Shown: positions 36,074 through 45,584 of the stretch, one piece after another | Numbering within the stretch: the stretch's first letter is position 1 | Layout: every line of letters starts with the position of its first letter | Source: Prostheceraeus crozeri | Lineage: Eukaryota; Platyhelminthes; Polycladida; Euryleptidae | Length of the DNA stretch: 64,000 nucleotides | Direction: 5' to 3' | NCBI GenBank assembly: GCA_907163375.1 | Contig: CAJQUW010002137.1 | Coordinates: 62,001 to 126,000 of the forward strand | Translations under genes and position numbers: made by a program | Notes under the pieces: generated by a model | The model's database searches: none | The model's input: only the letters and a program-made list of their open reading frames with translations | What the model was told of the DNA's origin: nothing

Positions 36074-36883
36074 AAGAATGAACCATGAAGAAGAAACTGA
36101 TGGTGTGTTACTAATTGACGCTAATCATGTTTTTAATACAATAAACAGACAGGTTTCACTACATAACATTCGCATACTTTGTCCTGTTATTTCTGTTTAT
36201 CTGATCAATACTTATAGGGCGGCAACGAGATTATTTATAAGCGGTGGAGAAGAGATTTTGTCTGAGGAAGGTACAACTCAAGGGGATCCATCAGCAATGC
36301 CATGGCACTGCATGAAGACGGTCATGATTATTGATTTTCTAGGCAAGTTTGGCAAGCTGATGATTCTTCAGCCTGGTGGCAGCATAAATGAATTGAGTAA
36401 ATGGTGCGTATGTCTCGAAGAAGGAGGGAAAAATTTGGATATCATGTGAATCGGAACAAAAGTTGGCTGATAATTAAGACCAAGGAGATGGCAACGCGAT
36501 CAAAGGCTATATTTGGAAATGAAGTCAATATAGCAGATGAAGGACAACGGCACCTAGGTGCCGTCATTGGCAGCAAAGCTTTCAAAGACCAATATTGTAG
36601 GAAGATTGTTGCCAAATGGACAAAAGAGTTACTCACATTGAGTGAATTTTCCAAATCGCAACCCCACGCTGCGTATGTGCCGTTCATCAAAGAATTTAAA
36701 AGAAGGCGTGAAAAAAATAATAATAATCGCTCCCTTTGTTTGACGTAAATCTATTTAAAAAATTTTCAACAAATCACCCGACGCGTTTCGTCAATCCGAC
36801 AGTCTCAAGGGCTTAGTATGTGACACAAGTGTTAAAAGGTAGGTTTATATACAACAAATCAGTAGTCCAGTCAGGGCAACTCA

Positions 36884-37213
36884 TCATGTCAGCTCATGAC
36901 GTCTGTTCAATAGCGGCATTTTCGACGCAATGTTACGTGATTCAGCCATCCTAGTAGTAATCGCCGAGTTTTGCTTGTCCAAAATCTTATAACTAAAATC
37001 ATTAATGGTCATCACTTCATCGCGATGGTCTAACAAGTTATGTTCAGTTAATGCACTTTTCGTATCTCGATTCTTTAAACTACGTTGGTGTTCGTTGAAT
37101 CTAGTTCTGAAAGGTCGACATGTTTGACCTATGTACTTCTTCTGGCAACGATTGCAAGAGAATTCATAAACTACATATTTATGCTTACAGTTAAATTTTG
37201 GGCCGATTGTCAA
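36884..37213 (-). CDS. GIY-YIG nuclease domain (left Penelope-like copy)
   Basis: A 109-residue frame: YVVYEFSCNRCQKKYIGQTC supplies the GIY-YIG signature (YVVY ... YIG) and FRTRFNEHQRSLKN the catalytic Arg and Glu/His region. TALTEHNLLDH-type and ITTRMAESRNIAS segments follow. The ATG is internal to the domain; the conserved CNIC Cys pair lies just before it in the same frame. In Penelope-like elements this domain nicks DNA for target priming. The identical frame occurs at 39802-40131. Confidence 0.75.
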   Translation of the reverse strand: MTIGPKFNCKHKYVVYEFSCNRCQKKYIGQTCRPFRTRFNEHQRSLKNRDTKSALTEHNLLDHRDEVMTINDFSYKILDKQNSAITTRMAESRNIASKMPLLNRRHELT

Positions 37214-37250
37214 GCAAATATTGCAAGTACACTCATTATTAGATTTTCTT

Positions 37251-37916
37251 TTAAATGCTGTTGCTAATTTTTTTACCAGGTTTTGATGTGATGCGTACAG
37301 GTATACTATACTTATTTTTTACTTTATTGATTTTTCTTAAAAAACTTTCACCCACGTAGTCAAGGGAGAGATTAACGTCGTTATTTCTTCCGTTATTACT
37401 TGCGTTAATTTTATCATTTTTATAACTATCCACATTATCAACATGGAACCCATTACTTTCTAGCCTATTCTTCATAATTTGTTGCGCTTTGAACGTATCA
37501 AATGTATCAGAACATCTGTCTTCAACATACCGAAAACTATTACTAACAAAATTATCCTTTACATAGTTGGGGAGCCAACTGTCTTTTCTTAAGCTAATGC
37601 CTGAATGGCACGGTTTGCTGTACCATTTGTAACTCAGTTTGTTGTTAACGGATATACTAATGTCCAGAAAATCAAGATAATCGGTATCGGGGGTTTCTGA
37701 AGTGAATTGAATATCACTGTTTACAGAGTTAAAAGTATCGAGGATTATCTTCATCGTATCTTTATTTTTGGGAAATGGTCCCATGATGATATCATCAATG
37801 TATCTTTTAAAGATGGCTGGGACAATACTATGTTTTGTTTTTAATATATCGAGCTCTTTATTCTCTATGTTGTTCATATAAATTATGGAAAACGGCGGGG
37901 AAAAATGTGTTCCCAT
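37251..37916 (-). CDS. Penelope-like RT, palm/thumb part (left copy)
   Basis: A 221-residue frame with PMGTHFSP-type motif B, RYIDDII (motif C, YxDD with both aspartates) and DFLDISISV (motif D region). It ends in a Lys-rich stretch leading to the nuclease frame. Its protein is residue-for-residue the same as the frame 39099-39764 in the opposite arm. Confidence 0.75.
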   Translation of the reverse strand: MGTHFSPPFSIIYMNNIENKELDILKTKHSIVPAIFKRYIDDIIMGPFPKNKDTMKIILDTFNSVNSDIQFTSETPDTDYLDFLDISISVNNKLSYKWYSKPCHSGISLRKDSWLPNYVKDNFVSNSFRYVEDRCSDTFDTFKAQQIMKNRLESNGFHVDNVDSYKNDKINASNNGRNNDVNLSLDYVGESFLRKINKVKNKYSIPVRITSKPGKKISNSI

Positions 37917-37951
37917 AGGACAACTATTTATTTGTAAATTTTTTTTTGGCT

Positions 37952-38869
37952 TTACGTTATTTCATAGTTGTAAGCTATAAATTTAAGAAAATCGATCAAA
38001 TCCTCAACATTTAATCCATAATTATCAATGCTACTCCAGTATTGTCTCGCGAAATCTTCTACAACTTTCAGACCATCTTCAATTGGAATACTTGGATACA
38101 GGTTAATTACATCTAAGGAGATAAAGACGCAATTATCCGTGTTATTTAACTTATCATTGTTATTTCTAAGACATTCAATCAATGCATTGGTGCTATCCAA
38201 ATGTGATGGTACAAATTTTACTAATTGATTTAATAGAATGCTGGCAAGCCAATCTACTTTTTGGGTAGGGGTATTTATTGTTGATGCTATTGGGCGCAAT
38301 GGATAGAATCCATTCACCTTTTCCTTGTGATCTTTTATATTAATTTGAAAAGCGGTCGGATGACTACCGGAAGTCAGTAATTTTTCATGATTAATTCTTT
38401 GCAATTTACTACATTTTCCGCGAACTAATCGGTTAGCTTGATTTTCAATGGATGATGCTTTTGATTTGTTACGAAGACTATAGGTTTTTGTATCTTTAAG
38501 TAAATTTTCGGTACGTTCAGTTATACTGTTTTCATTACTTATGACTATGCGGTTCGACTTATCAGACGGAACAATAACCAAATTATTGTTTTTGAGGAAA
38601 TTATTTGTCTTTCGTTTACTTCGGTTAGAATTTTTATATTTTATATTGTTTCGAATATTTTTAGCCTCTTCGCGTAAGATACGTTTAGCCTCAATTTCAA
38701 ACAATTTCAAATTGTCTTCTTTTTCATCTGTCATACGAGGTGGTAAGTTAACCGTATTTTTCTCAAACGGTATATTTAGCTTATTGTCATTACTTGTATC
38801 ATTACTGTTGAAGTGATGAAACCATCTCAGTTTATACGCTAAACTATCAATCATAATCTCATTATCCAC
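37952..38869 (-). CDS. Penelope-like RT, N-terminal part (left copy only)
   Basis: A 305-residue frame starting at ATG 38869. Residues 1-110 are Asn/Lys-rich with SDKSNRIVISNEN, the early conserved block of Penelope-like proteins. LRPIAST and LDVINLYPSIPIEDGL are RT motifs 2 and A, with the catalytic Asp in LDV. It ends before the PMGT block, which continues in another frame. The right-hand arm has only its last 60 or so codons. No intron is visible. Confidence 0.75.
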   Translation of the reverse strand: MDNEIMIDSLAYKLRWFHHFNSNDTSNDNKLNIPFEKNTVNLPPRMTDEKEDNLKLFEIEAKRILREEAKNIRNNIKYKNSNRSKRKTNNFLKNNNLVIVPSDKSNRIVISNENSITERTENLLKDTKTYSLRNKSKASSIENQANRLVRGKCSKLQRINHEKLLTSGSHPTAFQINIKDHKEKVNGFYPLRPIASTINTPTQKVDWLASILLNQLVKFVPSHLDSTNALIECLRNNNDKLNNTDNCVFISLDVINLYPSIPIEDGLKVVEDFARQYWSSIDNYGLNVEDLIDFLKFIAYNYEIT

Positions 38870-39098
38870 TTATTGCGGATAATTGCGTCTTTATCTCCTT
38901 AGATGTAATTAACCTGTATCCAAGTATTCCAATTGAAGATGGTCTGAAAGTTGTAGAAGATTTCGCGAGACAATACTGGAGTAGCATTGATAATTATGGA
39001 TTAAATGTTGAGGATTTGATCGATTTTCTTAAATTTATAGCTTACAACTATGAAATAACGTAAAGCCAAAAAAAAATTTACAAATAAATAGTTGTCCT

Positions 39099-39764
39099 AT
39101 GGGAACACATTTTTCCCCGCCGTTTTCCATAATTTATATGAACAACATAGAGAATAAAGAGCTCGATATATTAAAAACAAAACATAGTATTGTCCCAGCC
39201 ATCTTTAAAAGATACATTGATGATATCATCATGGGACCATTTCCCAAAAATAAAGATACGATGAAGATAATCCTTGATACTTTTAACTCTGTAAACAGTG
39301 ATATTCAATTCACTTCAGAAACCCCCGATACCGATTATCTTGATTTTCTGGACATTAGTATATCCGTTAACAACAAACTGAGTTACAAATGGTACAGCAA
39401 ACCGTGCCATTCAGGCATTAGCTTAAGAAAAGACAGTTGGCTCCCCAACTATGTAAAGGATAATTTTGTTAGTAATAGTTTTCGGTATGTTGAAGACAGA
39501 TGTTCTGATACATTTGATACGTTCAAAGCGCAACAAATTATGAAGAATAGGCTAGAAAGTAATGGGTTCCATGTTGATAATGTGGATAGTTATAAAAATG
39601 ATAAAATTAACGCAAGTAATAACGGAAGAAATAACGACGTTAATCTCTCCCTTGACTACGTGGGTGAAAGTTTTTTAAGAAAAATCAATAAAGTAAAAAA
39701 TAAGTATAGTATACCTGTACGCATCACATCAAAACCTGGTAAAAAAATTAGCAACAGCATTTAA
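39099..39764 (+). CDS. Penelope-like RT, palm/thumb part (right copy)
   Basis: A frame of 221 residues identical in sequence to the left-arm frame at 37251-37916: motif B (PMGTHFSP), RYIDDII and DFLDISISV. Its upstream partner is cut at 38876, so only about 180 bp of the preceding RT remains. The copy is therefore 5' truncated and cannot encode a whole RT. Confidence 0.75.
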   Translation: MGTHFSPPFSIIYMNNIENKELDILKTKHSIVPAIFKRYIDDIIMGPFPKNKDTMKIILDTFNSVNSDIQFTSETPDTDYLDFLDISISVNNKLSYKWYSKPCHSGISLRKDSWLPNYVKDNFVSNSFRYVEDRCSDTFDTFKAQQIMKNRLESNGFHVDNVDSYKNDKINASNNGRNNDVNLSLDYVGESFLRKINKVKNKYSIPVRITSKPGKKISNSI

Positions 39765-39801
39765 AAGAAAATCTAATAATGAGTGTACTTGCAATATTTG
39801 C

Positions 39802-40131
39802 TTGACAATCGGCCCAAAATTTAACTGTAAGCATAAATATGTAGTTTATGAATTCTCTTGCAATCGTTGCCAGAAGAAGTACATAGGTCAAACATGTCGA
39901 CCTTTCAGAACTAGATTCAACGAACACCAACGTAGTTTAAAGAATCGAGATACGAAAAGTGCATTAACTGAACATAACTTGTTAGACCATCGCGATGAAG
40001 TGATGACCATTAATGATTTTAGTTATAAGATTTTGGACAAGCAAAACTCGGCGATTACTACTAGGATGGCTGAATCACGTAACATTGCGTCGAAAATGCC
40101 GCTATTGAACAGACGTCATGAGCTGACATGA
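39802..40131 (+). CDS. GIY-YIG nuclease domain (right Penelope-like copy)
   Basis: Identical 109-residue protein to the left-arm frame at 36884-37213, with the YVVY...YIG signature and RTRFNEHQ catalytic segment. Downstream, 40132-40309 is the 3' untranslated part, ending in an ATT/T-rich tail and TTTCACGC. Confidence 0.75.
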   Translation: MTIGPKFNCKHKYVVYEFSCNRCQKKYIGQTCRPFRTRFNEHQRSLKNRDTKSALTEHNLLDHRDEVMTINDFSYKILDKQNSAITTRMAESRNIASKMPLLNRRHELT

Positions 40132-40204
40132 TGAGTTGCCCTGACTGGACTACTGATTTGTTGTATATAAACCTACCTTTTAACACTTGTGTCACATACT
40201 AAGC

Positions 40205-40236
40205 CCTTGAGACTGTCGGATTGACGAAACGCGTCG
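40205..40236 (+). ncRNA. Degenerate hammerhead-ribozyme-like motif (also 36779-36810, minus)
   Basis: The 3' region contains GACGAAACGCGTC preceded by GTC and a 5-base loop. This recalls stem II, the CGAAAC core and the short stem III plus GUC cleavage triplet of the hammerheads carried by many Penelope-like elements. The usual CTGANGA box is only approximated by CTTGAGA, with two core positions changed, so activity is unlikely. The mirror copy in the other arm is the same. Confidence 0.3.
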
Positions 40237-41226
40237 GGTGATTTGTTGAAAATTTTTTAAATAGATTTACGTCAAACAAAGGGAGCGATTATTATTATTT
40301 TTTTCACGCAATTATGACTAACCTCCCGTACGGACGAACTATGAAATTTAAATGAAGGTTCCAATTCTTCATGCGGACAATTTCTCAATTCGAAGATTAT
40401 ACCGGTTGTCTTGAACATGTCCTCAATGATATTTTTCTACCAACGTTAATTGACTTACCAAGACTATTCCCTACAGAGGTTCTATAGTTATTTACTCTTC
40501 CTGCCCGCCTCGGAGGACTTAGCATGTCATGACTTAGAAGAACAAGGATTTTTTTAAACAAGCAAGAATTTGGCGACGCCATGCGAATGCGTTATGATAT
40601 GCCACTTTTTGAATTTCCAATTCACTGCCCCTGTGGCGAACAATTTTCAACTAATTGACTACAATTTCTACTTATCATGCCTTGACATGCAGGAAAGGTG
40701 GCTTTATTTCTCAGAAACACAATAACATCAGAGACCTGCTAACCACTCTCGTTTCAAAAGTCTGTAAGAATGTTGCAAAGGAGCCCCATCTTCTACCTGA
40801 GAAATTTCAACTGAAATCTACGAATGGAAGTTGTGACGCAAGGCTGGATATCAAAGCAGGAGATTTCTGTGCATGTGAAGTGACAGCATTTTTCGATGTT
40901 CGTGTCACGCATGTCAACTGAAGAAAAATCCAAGTCAAACCAAGAAAAATCCACTGGTGTCATTTTCCACGAGCAAGAAGAAGAGACAATACCTCAATCG
41001 TGTCATTGGAGTAGAGTATGGAAGTTCTACGCCTCTTACTTTTGGTATCAACGGAGGAATGGGGAGAGAAAGTCAACAGTTTTTGAGAACAGTAACAGAG
41101 AAAATATCAAAGAAAGAAAACGAAGATTATAAGTATGTGATCAATTGGATTCGAACAAAACTGTTATTCGAAATGTTGAAGTCGGCGTTAGAGGATCGAG
41201 GATGCCATTTAGGAAGAACGACGTAG

Positions 41227-41833
41227 AAAGCATCGATGATTTTAGTCTCAACGCTCATTCAGCCAATATTTTTATCTGACCGATTTTCTATAAGCATTTT
41301 TTAATTTATGTTTTCTGTCTTTCAATAGGGTAAGGTTAATGGACAATTTTTATTTGTACAAGGAAACAGGGTGCTCAGTGCTCTTCTGTATAATATGGCT
41401 TTAGATATCAAAATATATTATTATGTTGAAGATGGAAAAAATTTCAGCTACTTATCCAGGTGCTATATCCAGATATCCGAGCCTCAACAGATAGCTATAT
41501 TTCCTATATTATAGCTATCTGTCGTTGGGCATAAATTGGAAGATAGCTATAATTCCTTTAACCCGAGGGATATATCAAATAATTTCACGAGCTATGTCAG
41601 AGAATCGTATAGCTATCCTCTATCCGTTATAAAGTATGCCAGATTATTAGGACCATAGTTATCCGCGAAAAAATCCCTCTCTACCAATATCTTCCCTGGG
41701 AACAAATTTTGTCAAATATAGACTAATTATACATAAGAATATGTATCTACAACTATGCAATAATCTGGTATACTTTATATTTATTGTAATCTCTGCATTC
41801 TGACATTTTGAGAATAAAAAAATGAATACTCAC
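41227..41833. other. No gene; short hairpin at 41485-41527
   Basis: AT-rich. CAACAGATAGCTATA and TATAGCTATCTGTCGTTG pair with one bulged base. Several other ATAGCTAT words nearby suggest a decayed inverted-repeat element. Confidence 0.4.
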
Positions 41834-42392
41834 TGCTGCCTTGGATAACTTCCACTTCACACAAAGTCAAGGGAACTGCCTTCGTCTGTACAATCGACAC
41901 GAATCTTCCTCGATTATTCTCACACATCAAACTGACCCTCCGTACACCGTGGGCTACCTGTCCGCAAAGAACTTGATCTTCATCTCCATTCAACCAACTA
42001 AATTTCTCTTTCACACTCAGAAATACTTTAGCCCCTTGTAACCTCTCTGAACAGCAATCAACTCGATTGTAGATGATCACCTTGTCGATGAAGTATTCTT
42101 GCCCTAAATCAACGGTCCAAAAACCTTTCTCATGATTATTTGTGTGAGTACAGGAGCCTAAATGAATATGACCATGGTTATTGCCATCTACAGCAAGATC
42201 TGAGCTATATCCCATCGTCGAGCTTTGGGAGGTCAATTTATGAAGAGCCAAGTTGTTACCAAAAACTATCTTGCTATCAAAGATAGCGACATACACGAAG
42301 AGAAAAGAAGTTTGCTTTGCAGCATTCTGTGACAGTCGATAGAATTGAATAATCAACAGCGGATGGTCATGATTTAAATTAGGAGATGTCAA
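41834..42392 (-). pseudogene. F-type lectin (fucolectin) copy B, signal peptide out of frame
   Basis: Domain: NNLALHKLTSQSSTMGYSSD, AVDGN, SCTHTNNHEKGFWTVDLGQE, YNRVDCCSERLQGAKVF, CENNRGRFVSIVQ and LCEVEVIQGS, then donor GTGAGTATTC at 41833. The fucose motif H-x26-R-x-D-x4-R is complete (H of CTHT, RVDCCSER). By comparison with copy C the natural start is the ATG at 42325 (MLQSKLLFSSCMSLSLIA, a good signal peptide). That stretch is one base shorter than in copy C, so it is out of frame with the domain and meets a stop. The lectin frame itself stays open to 42392 (MTSPNLN...) without a convincing signal peptide. A sequencing error or a different first exon would restore it to a gene. F-type lectins are secreted defence or gamete-recognition proteins binding L-fucose. 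Confidence 0.75.
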
Positions 42393-43214
42393 ATTTGTAT
42401 TATTTTATTTCCTGAACGAATGTGGGAACGCCTGAGAGGCATGGAAGTTGTTCAAACCTCATGCATCATTACATTGGGATAGCACGTATCATTCCTGTCA
42501 ACAGTCTACTTTGGTTGAAGCCTTTGATGTTGATGATTACAATACAGATTTGTAAAAAACGGTTCAGTTTGATCGGTGATTCGATAGATTAATCCTTGCA
42601 GTATTAGGATGACTAAAAGTGCTTCATAGCATACAGATTTAGAAACTTCTCTTTCCACCACATCTACGTACATGAATCTTTTGATGATATGTGAGAATCT
42701 TCTCCTACAAATGAGTTTCTTGTCACCTATGACTCGAATACATAATCATAATAATAATGGTTTTAATGATAGTGAGTCCTTGCTCGAATACTAGGAAGAC
42801 AAAGCACGCGTGCGATATAGTACACATCATTGAGATGCACAGGCAAAGGCTGATGAAGAAAAACAAAGTAAATATCAACTATAAGGAATTTGTGGCTTCA
42901 AATTTAACTCTAGTAAAAGGAAATTCATGTTGTTGCGAAGTGAACTAATAAGTTGAAAATTCTTGGAATCCCTTCTCAAGACATACTTCAATTGACATTC
43001 TTTTCATATTATTTGACATTCAACAATCAAAATGATTTAGAATTTAGGAATTATTATAGTAAAGAAGCATTTGCATGCGGCTGCATGGCATAGGAATGAT
43101 GCTCAAAGTTCATGAAAAGTCAACCTCGCAACGAGTTAGTTTTAGACATTCAAAAAACGTGGACATTTCTGATATCATTTCGACAAAGAGATGAGATGCG
43201 AAGTGAATACTCAC
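42393..43214. repeat. Lectin 3' flank (repeat of 35560-35931) with a 232-bp insertion
   Basis: 42629-42815 and 43062-43214 match the flank of the truncated lectin at 35.6-35.9 kb. Between them 42823-43054 (232 bp) is extra and is bracketed by TATAGTA at 42816-42822 and 43055-43061; the other copy has a single TATAGTA. The insert has no terminal inverted repeats and no recognisable protein. 42393-42628 shows nothing. Confidence 0.6.
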
Positions 43215-43704
43215 CGCTGCCTTCGTAAACTTCCACTTCACACAGTGCCAGTGCCTCAAGCCTCATCTGAACAATCGATACATGTCTGCCAATTTTATTG
43301 CCACATGACACATTGTATCGTAGTTCAACGCCGACTATCTCTCCACATAGAACTTGATGCTTCCTTGACCAAGTAAATCTCTCCGTTTGACTTACATAAA
43401 CTTTAGCGCCTACTATTCTATCTCGGCAGCAGTCAGCTCTATTGTAGATAGTGACTTTGTCGATGAAGTACTCTCGGCCCAAATCAACCGCCCAAAAGGT
43501 TTTTCTTCCAAACCTTGTTTGCGAACACGATCGCTTATACATTAAACTATTTCTGTTTCCATCAACAGCACGAAATGATGAATAGAGCCAAAGCGTGCTA
43601 CTTTGGTAGGTCAGTTTATTGCGTGCCAAGTTTTCACGTGATACAATTGTCTTAACACAAATAACCAAACGCAAAATCAGAACGATGAGCTTAAGCTGCC
43701 GCAT
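43215..43704 (-). CDS. F-type lectin (fucolectin) copy C, main exon
   Basis: Start chosen at ATG 43704, giving MRQLKLIVLILRLVICVKT, a clean signal peptide; an in-frame ATG at 43731 adds nine polar residues and is less likely. The domain spans about residues 22-163: NLARNKLTYQSSTLW, AVDGNRNS, FWAVDLGREYFIDKV, YNRADCCRDRIVGAKVYVS, SCGNKIGRHVSIVQ and LCEVEVYEGS. It ends at donor GTGAGTATTC (43214), shared with the other copies, so a short final exon is expected downstream on the minus strand but was not identified. The RxDCCxxR fucose/structural motif is kept, but the sugar-binding His of H-x26-R is Gln (SCSQT). The product would be a secreted lectin-fold protein with possibly altered sugar binding. 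It is the most intact of the lectin copies here. Confidence 0.8.
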
Positions 43705-43731
43705 TCTGAAGAGTCGATTAGATTCAAACAC

Positions 43732-44654
43732 ATTGTTAGCGTTTTAAATCTATATGTGGGGGAATCTTTGGGATCTTATGTTGTTGATTTATGCATGCAG
43801 TAGAGCCTATCATAACAGCCAACATCCCACTTTGCATTGCAACTTATTGCCCGCGGCAATATAGAAATTTATCGATTCTCATGGTATGTTAAATTCTTGT
43901 TCATTGTGCGATGTAAAGCTTTCTAGATAAACGTCACATTAAGGCAACAAGCGTCATCAGTACATTATGCAAAATGGGACTGGCTTAATCCATTGTTACT
44001 TTAATGTTTTGAGCGGTTGACTGAGTGATGTGAGACAAGAAAGAATATGGTTGTATGACGATGTAAAGGAAGGTTATGTACCTGAATCGAAGTTGATGCG
44101 CATTCAAAAAAGTTTCACTGTCCTTAACCTCAACCTTCTGGGAATTTTCAATCACATTTCGACCGCATGACTAAGTTCTGAATAGCATTGTAAAATGTTG
44201 ATGCTTCCCTCGTTTTCGTTGATCAGAAAGTTGCATTTGAAGTGCTTGCATAGACAGTTTTACATGAAATGAACAGCATTAATCTGTTGAGTTTTGTACT
44301 ATATCTGTACAGAAACAATACCTGTATTATGACGCATTTATGTAATCACTTCTACGACTTAGCCGGGACATGATCGCTTCGACCATTGAAATACGACTTT
44401 TCGCTTTGTTTACATTTTGAGACTAGAATGGACAGTCGCGTTTTGTTGATGGTAATTTCAACCGACCATTTGGGCAGCGATCTATGTCAATGTTACTAGA
44501 TCTTAAGGAGAATGTAGGTACTGAAACATGCAGCAGTTGCACATTCCAACCATGCGGCTATTAATTACAAGATATTTTATCAAAATGCTTTTATATATCT
44601 AAAGTGAGATAATACTGACCGTGAAGTTTTCAGAGTACAGTGAAGAGGTGCAGT
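43732..44654. other. Intergenic, no feature recognised
   Basis: Upstream region of lectin copy C. No TATA box at a sensible distance and no repeat shared with the other lectin copies was recognised. Confidence 0.3.
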
Positions 44655-44945
44655 CACAGAATTAGATTCATCTGCTCGCGTCTTCGGTTTCATAGAAAGG
44701 AAGGGTTGTATGTACCTTAATATCGAAATGGCACATCACATAATTAGACAACTTGCTCCTTCTCGAATGGATAATTCGTGTATCGCTTGCTATTGGACAT
44801 TGCAAACAGTTAGCTGTCAACAGAGGACACCCTAGCCAGTGAGAGAGGCGTGCGTGCTGTGTTATCACTTCGCAGACACCAAAACACACATCTCTGACTG
44901 GCTATCATTCGATTCAGTGTATGCATTATTCAGTAAGGAATGCTG
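44655..44945. repeat. Dispersed repeat, inverted copy of 23745-24030
   Basis: It contains ACAGAATTAGATTCATCTGC, TCTCGAATGGATAATTCGTG and CAAAACACACATCTCTGAC, matching the reverse complement of the 23.7-kb segment. Just beyond, 45050-45075 (GAATTCTTCGAATCTGAAGG) matches the reverse of 29655-29690, part of the duplicated block. Confidence 0.55.
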
Positions 44946-45584
44946 GCAAGAGGATGTGAAATCATCAAGTGAACTAATTTTCGTACGCCTGCTACTTTTT
45001 TTAATAGTGATCAGAAGGGCCAACTTTATGGAGAAAACGTGTGCGCAATGATCCGAATTCTTCGAATCTGAAGGAATTGTGGCAGTCGAAGCACTTTGCT
45101 TGAACTCACATAAATCCGCAAGCGATGCACGACTTTTTTCCTATCTTCGTAAGGCATTAGGTAAATTCCTTTGTAAATTCCTCGATGTACCGTCGATTTC
45201 GAATGAATCGCACTTCTAGCAAACCGAAGCAGATAAACAAAATATCTAATTCTGTGTGTGCAGCACCTTCCCATTATCAACATGGAAACTGCCATCGCTT
45301 AGGCACCGTTGTCATAGCAGCGCATATTAACGATGTACCGTTGCTTTCAATGCCCATGTCCGTTCTAGTCATTTATTATTATAACTTCTAGGATTTCTAT
45401 TGACAATTCTATTGATACAGTTCGCTTGTCTGCCTTTCGCCGCTCAAGACGACCGAATCCAAAGGCAACTGCAAACTACTGTTTTTATAAACCGCGCGTG
45501 TTGTGTGTGTCAGATTCCCCTTTACGGATTCTCATTGGACGCATAAAACACACGTCAGCGCATGTTATAAATTGGAAAAGCACT

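Larger units (their letters stand above)
36707..40342. mobile_element. Penelope-like element pair forming a 3.6-kb palindrome
   Basis: Two copies lie head-to-head. The left copy reads on the minus strand (38869 down to 36707); the right copy reads plus (38876-40309) and lacks the first third. Arms 36706-38139 and 38876-40309 (1434 bp each) are inverted copies whose 221- and 109-residue frames translate identically. RT motifs: NGFYPLRPIAS, VFISLDVINLYPSIP, SCPMGTHFSPPFSIIYM and FKRYIDDIIMG, the YxDD box. The separate 109-residue frame is a GIY-YIG nuclease (KYVVYEFSCNRCQKKYIGQT). Coding is split across frames in the same way in both arms. Duplicated target words GAATTTAAAAGAAGG (36692-36706) and GAAATTTAAATGAAGG (40343-40358) flank the unit. 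Confidence 0.85.
36074..41226 (+). mobile_element. RLE-type non-LTR retroelement (R2/NeSL-like), split by a Penelope-like element
   Basis: Left part 36074-36706: RT with DGVLLIDANHVFNTINRQ, LINTYRAATRLFISGG, EEGTTQGDPSAM and YHVNRNKSWLIIK, then AFKDQYC and SQPHAAYVPFIKEF. Right part 40359-41226: FQFFMRTISQFEDYTGCLEH, LPARLGGLSM, a C-x-C...H-x4-C finger (CPCGEQF... HALTC), then ARLDIKAGDF...TAFFDVRV, which resembles the PD-(D/E)xK restriction-like endonuclease, and INGGMGRESQQF. The two parts are continuous around the inserted Penelope-like element. Frames shift several times and the YxDD box is missing from the readable part, so it is dead. The clade is uncertain; the assignment rests on the finger plus RLE order. 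Confidence 0.6.
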
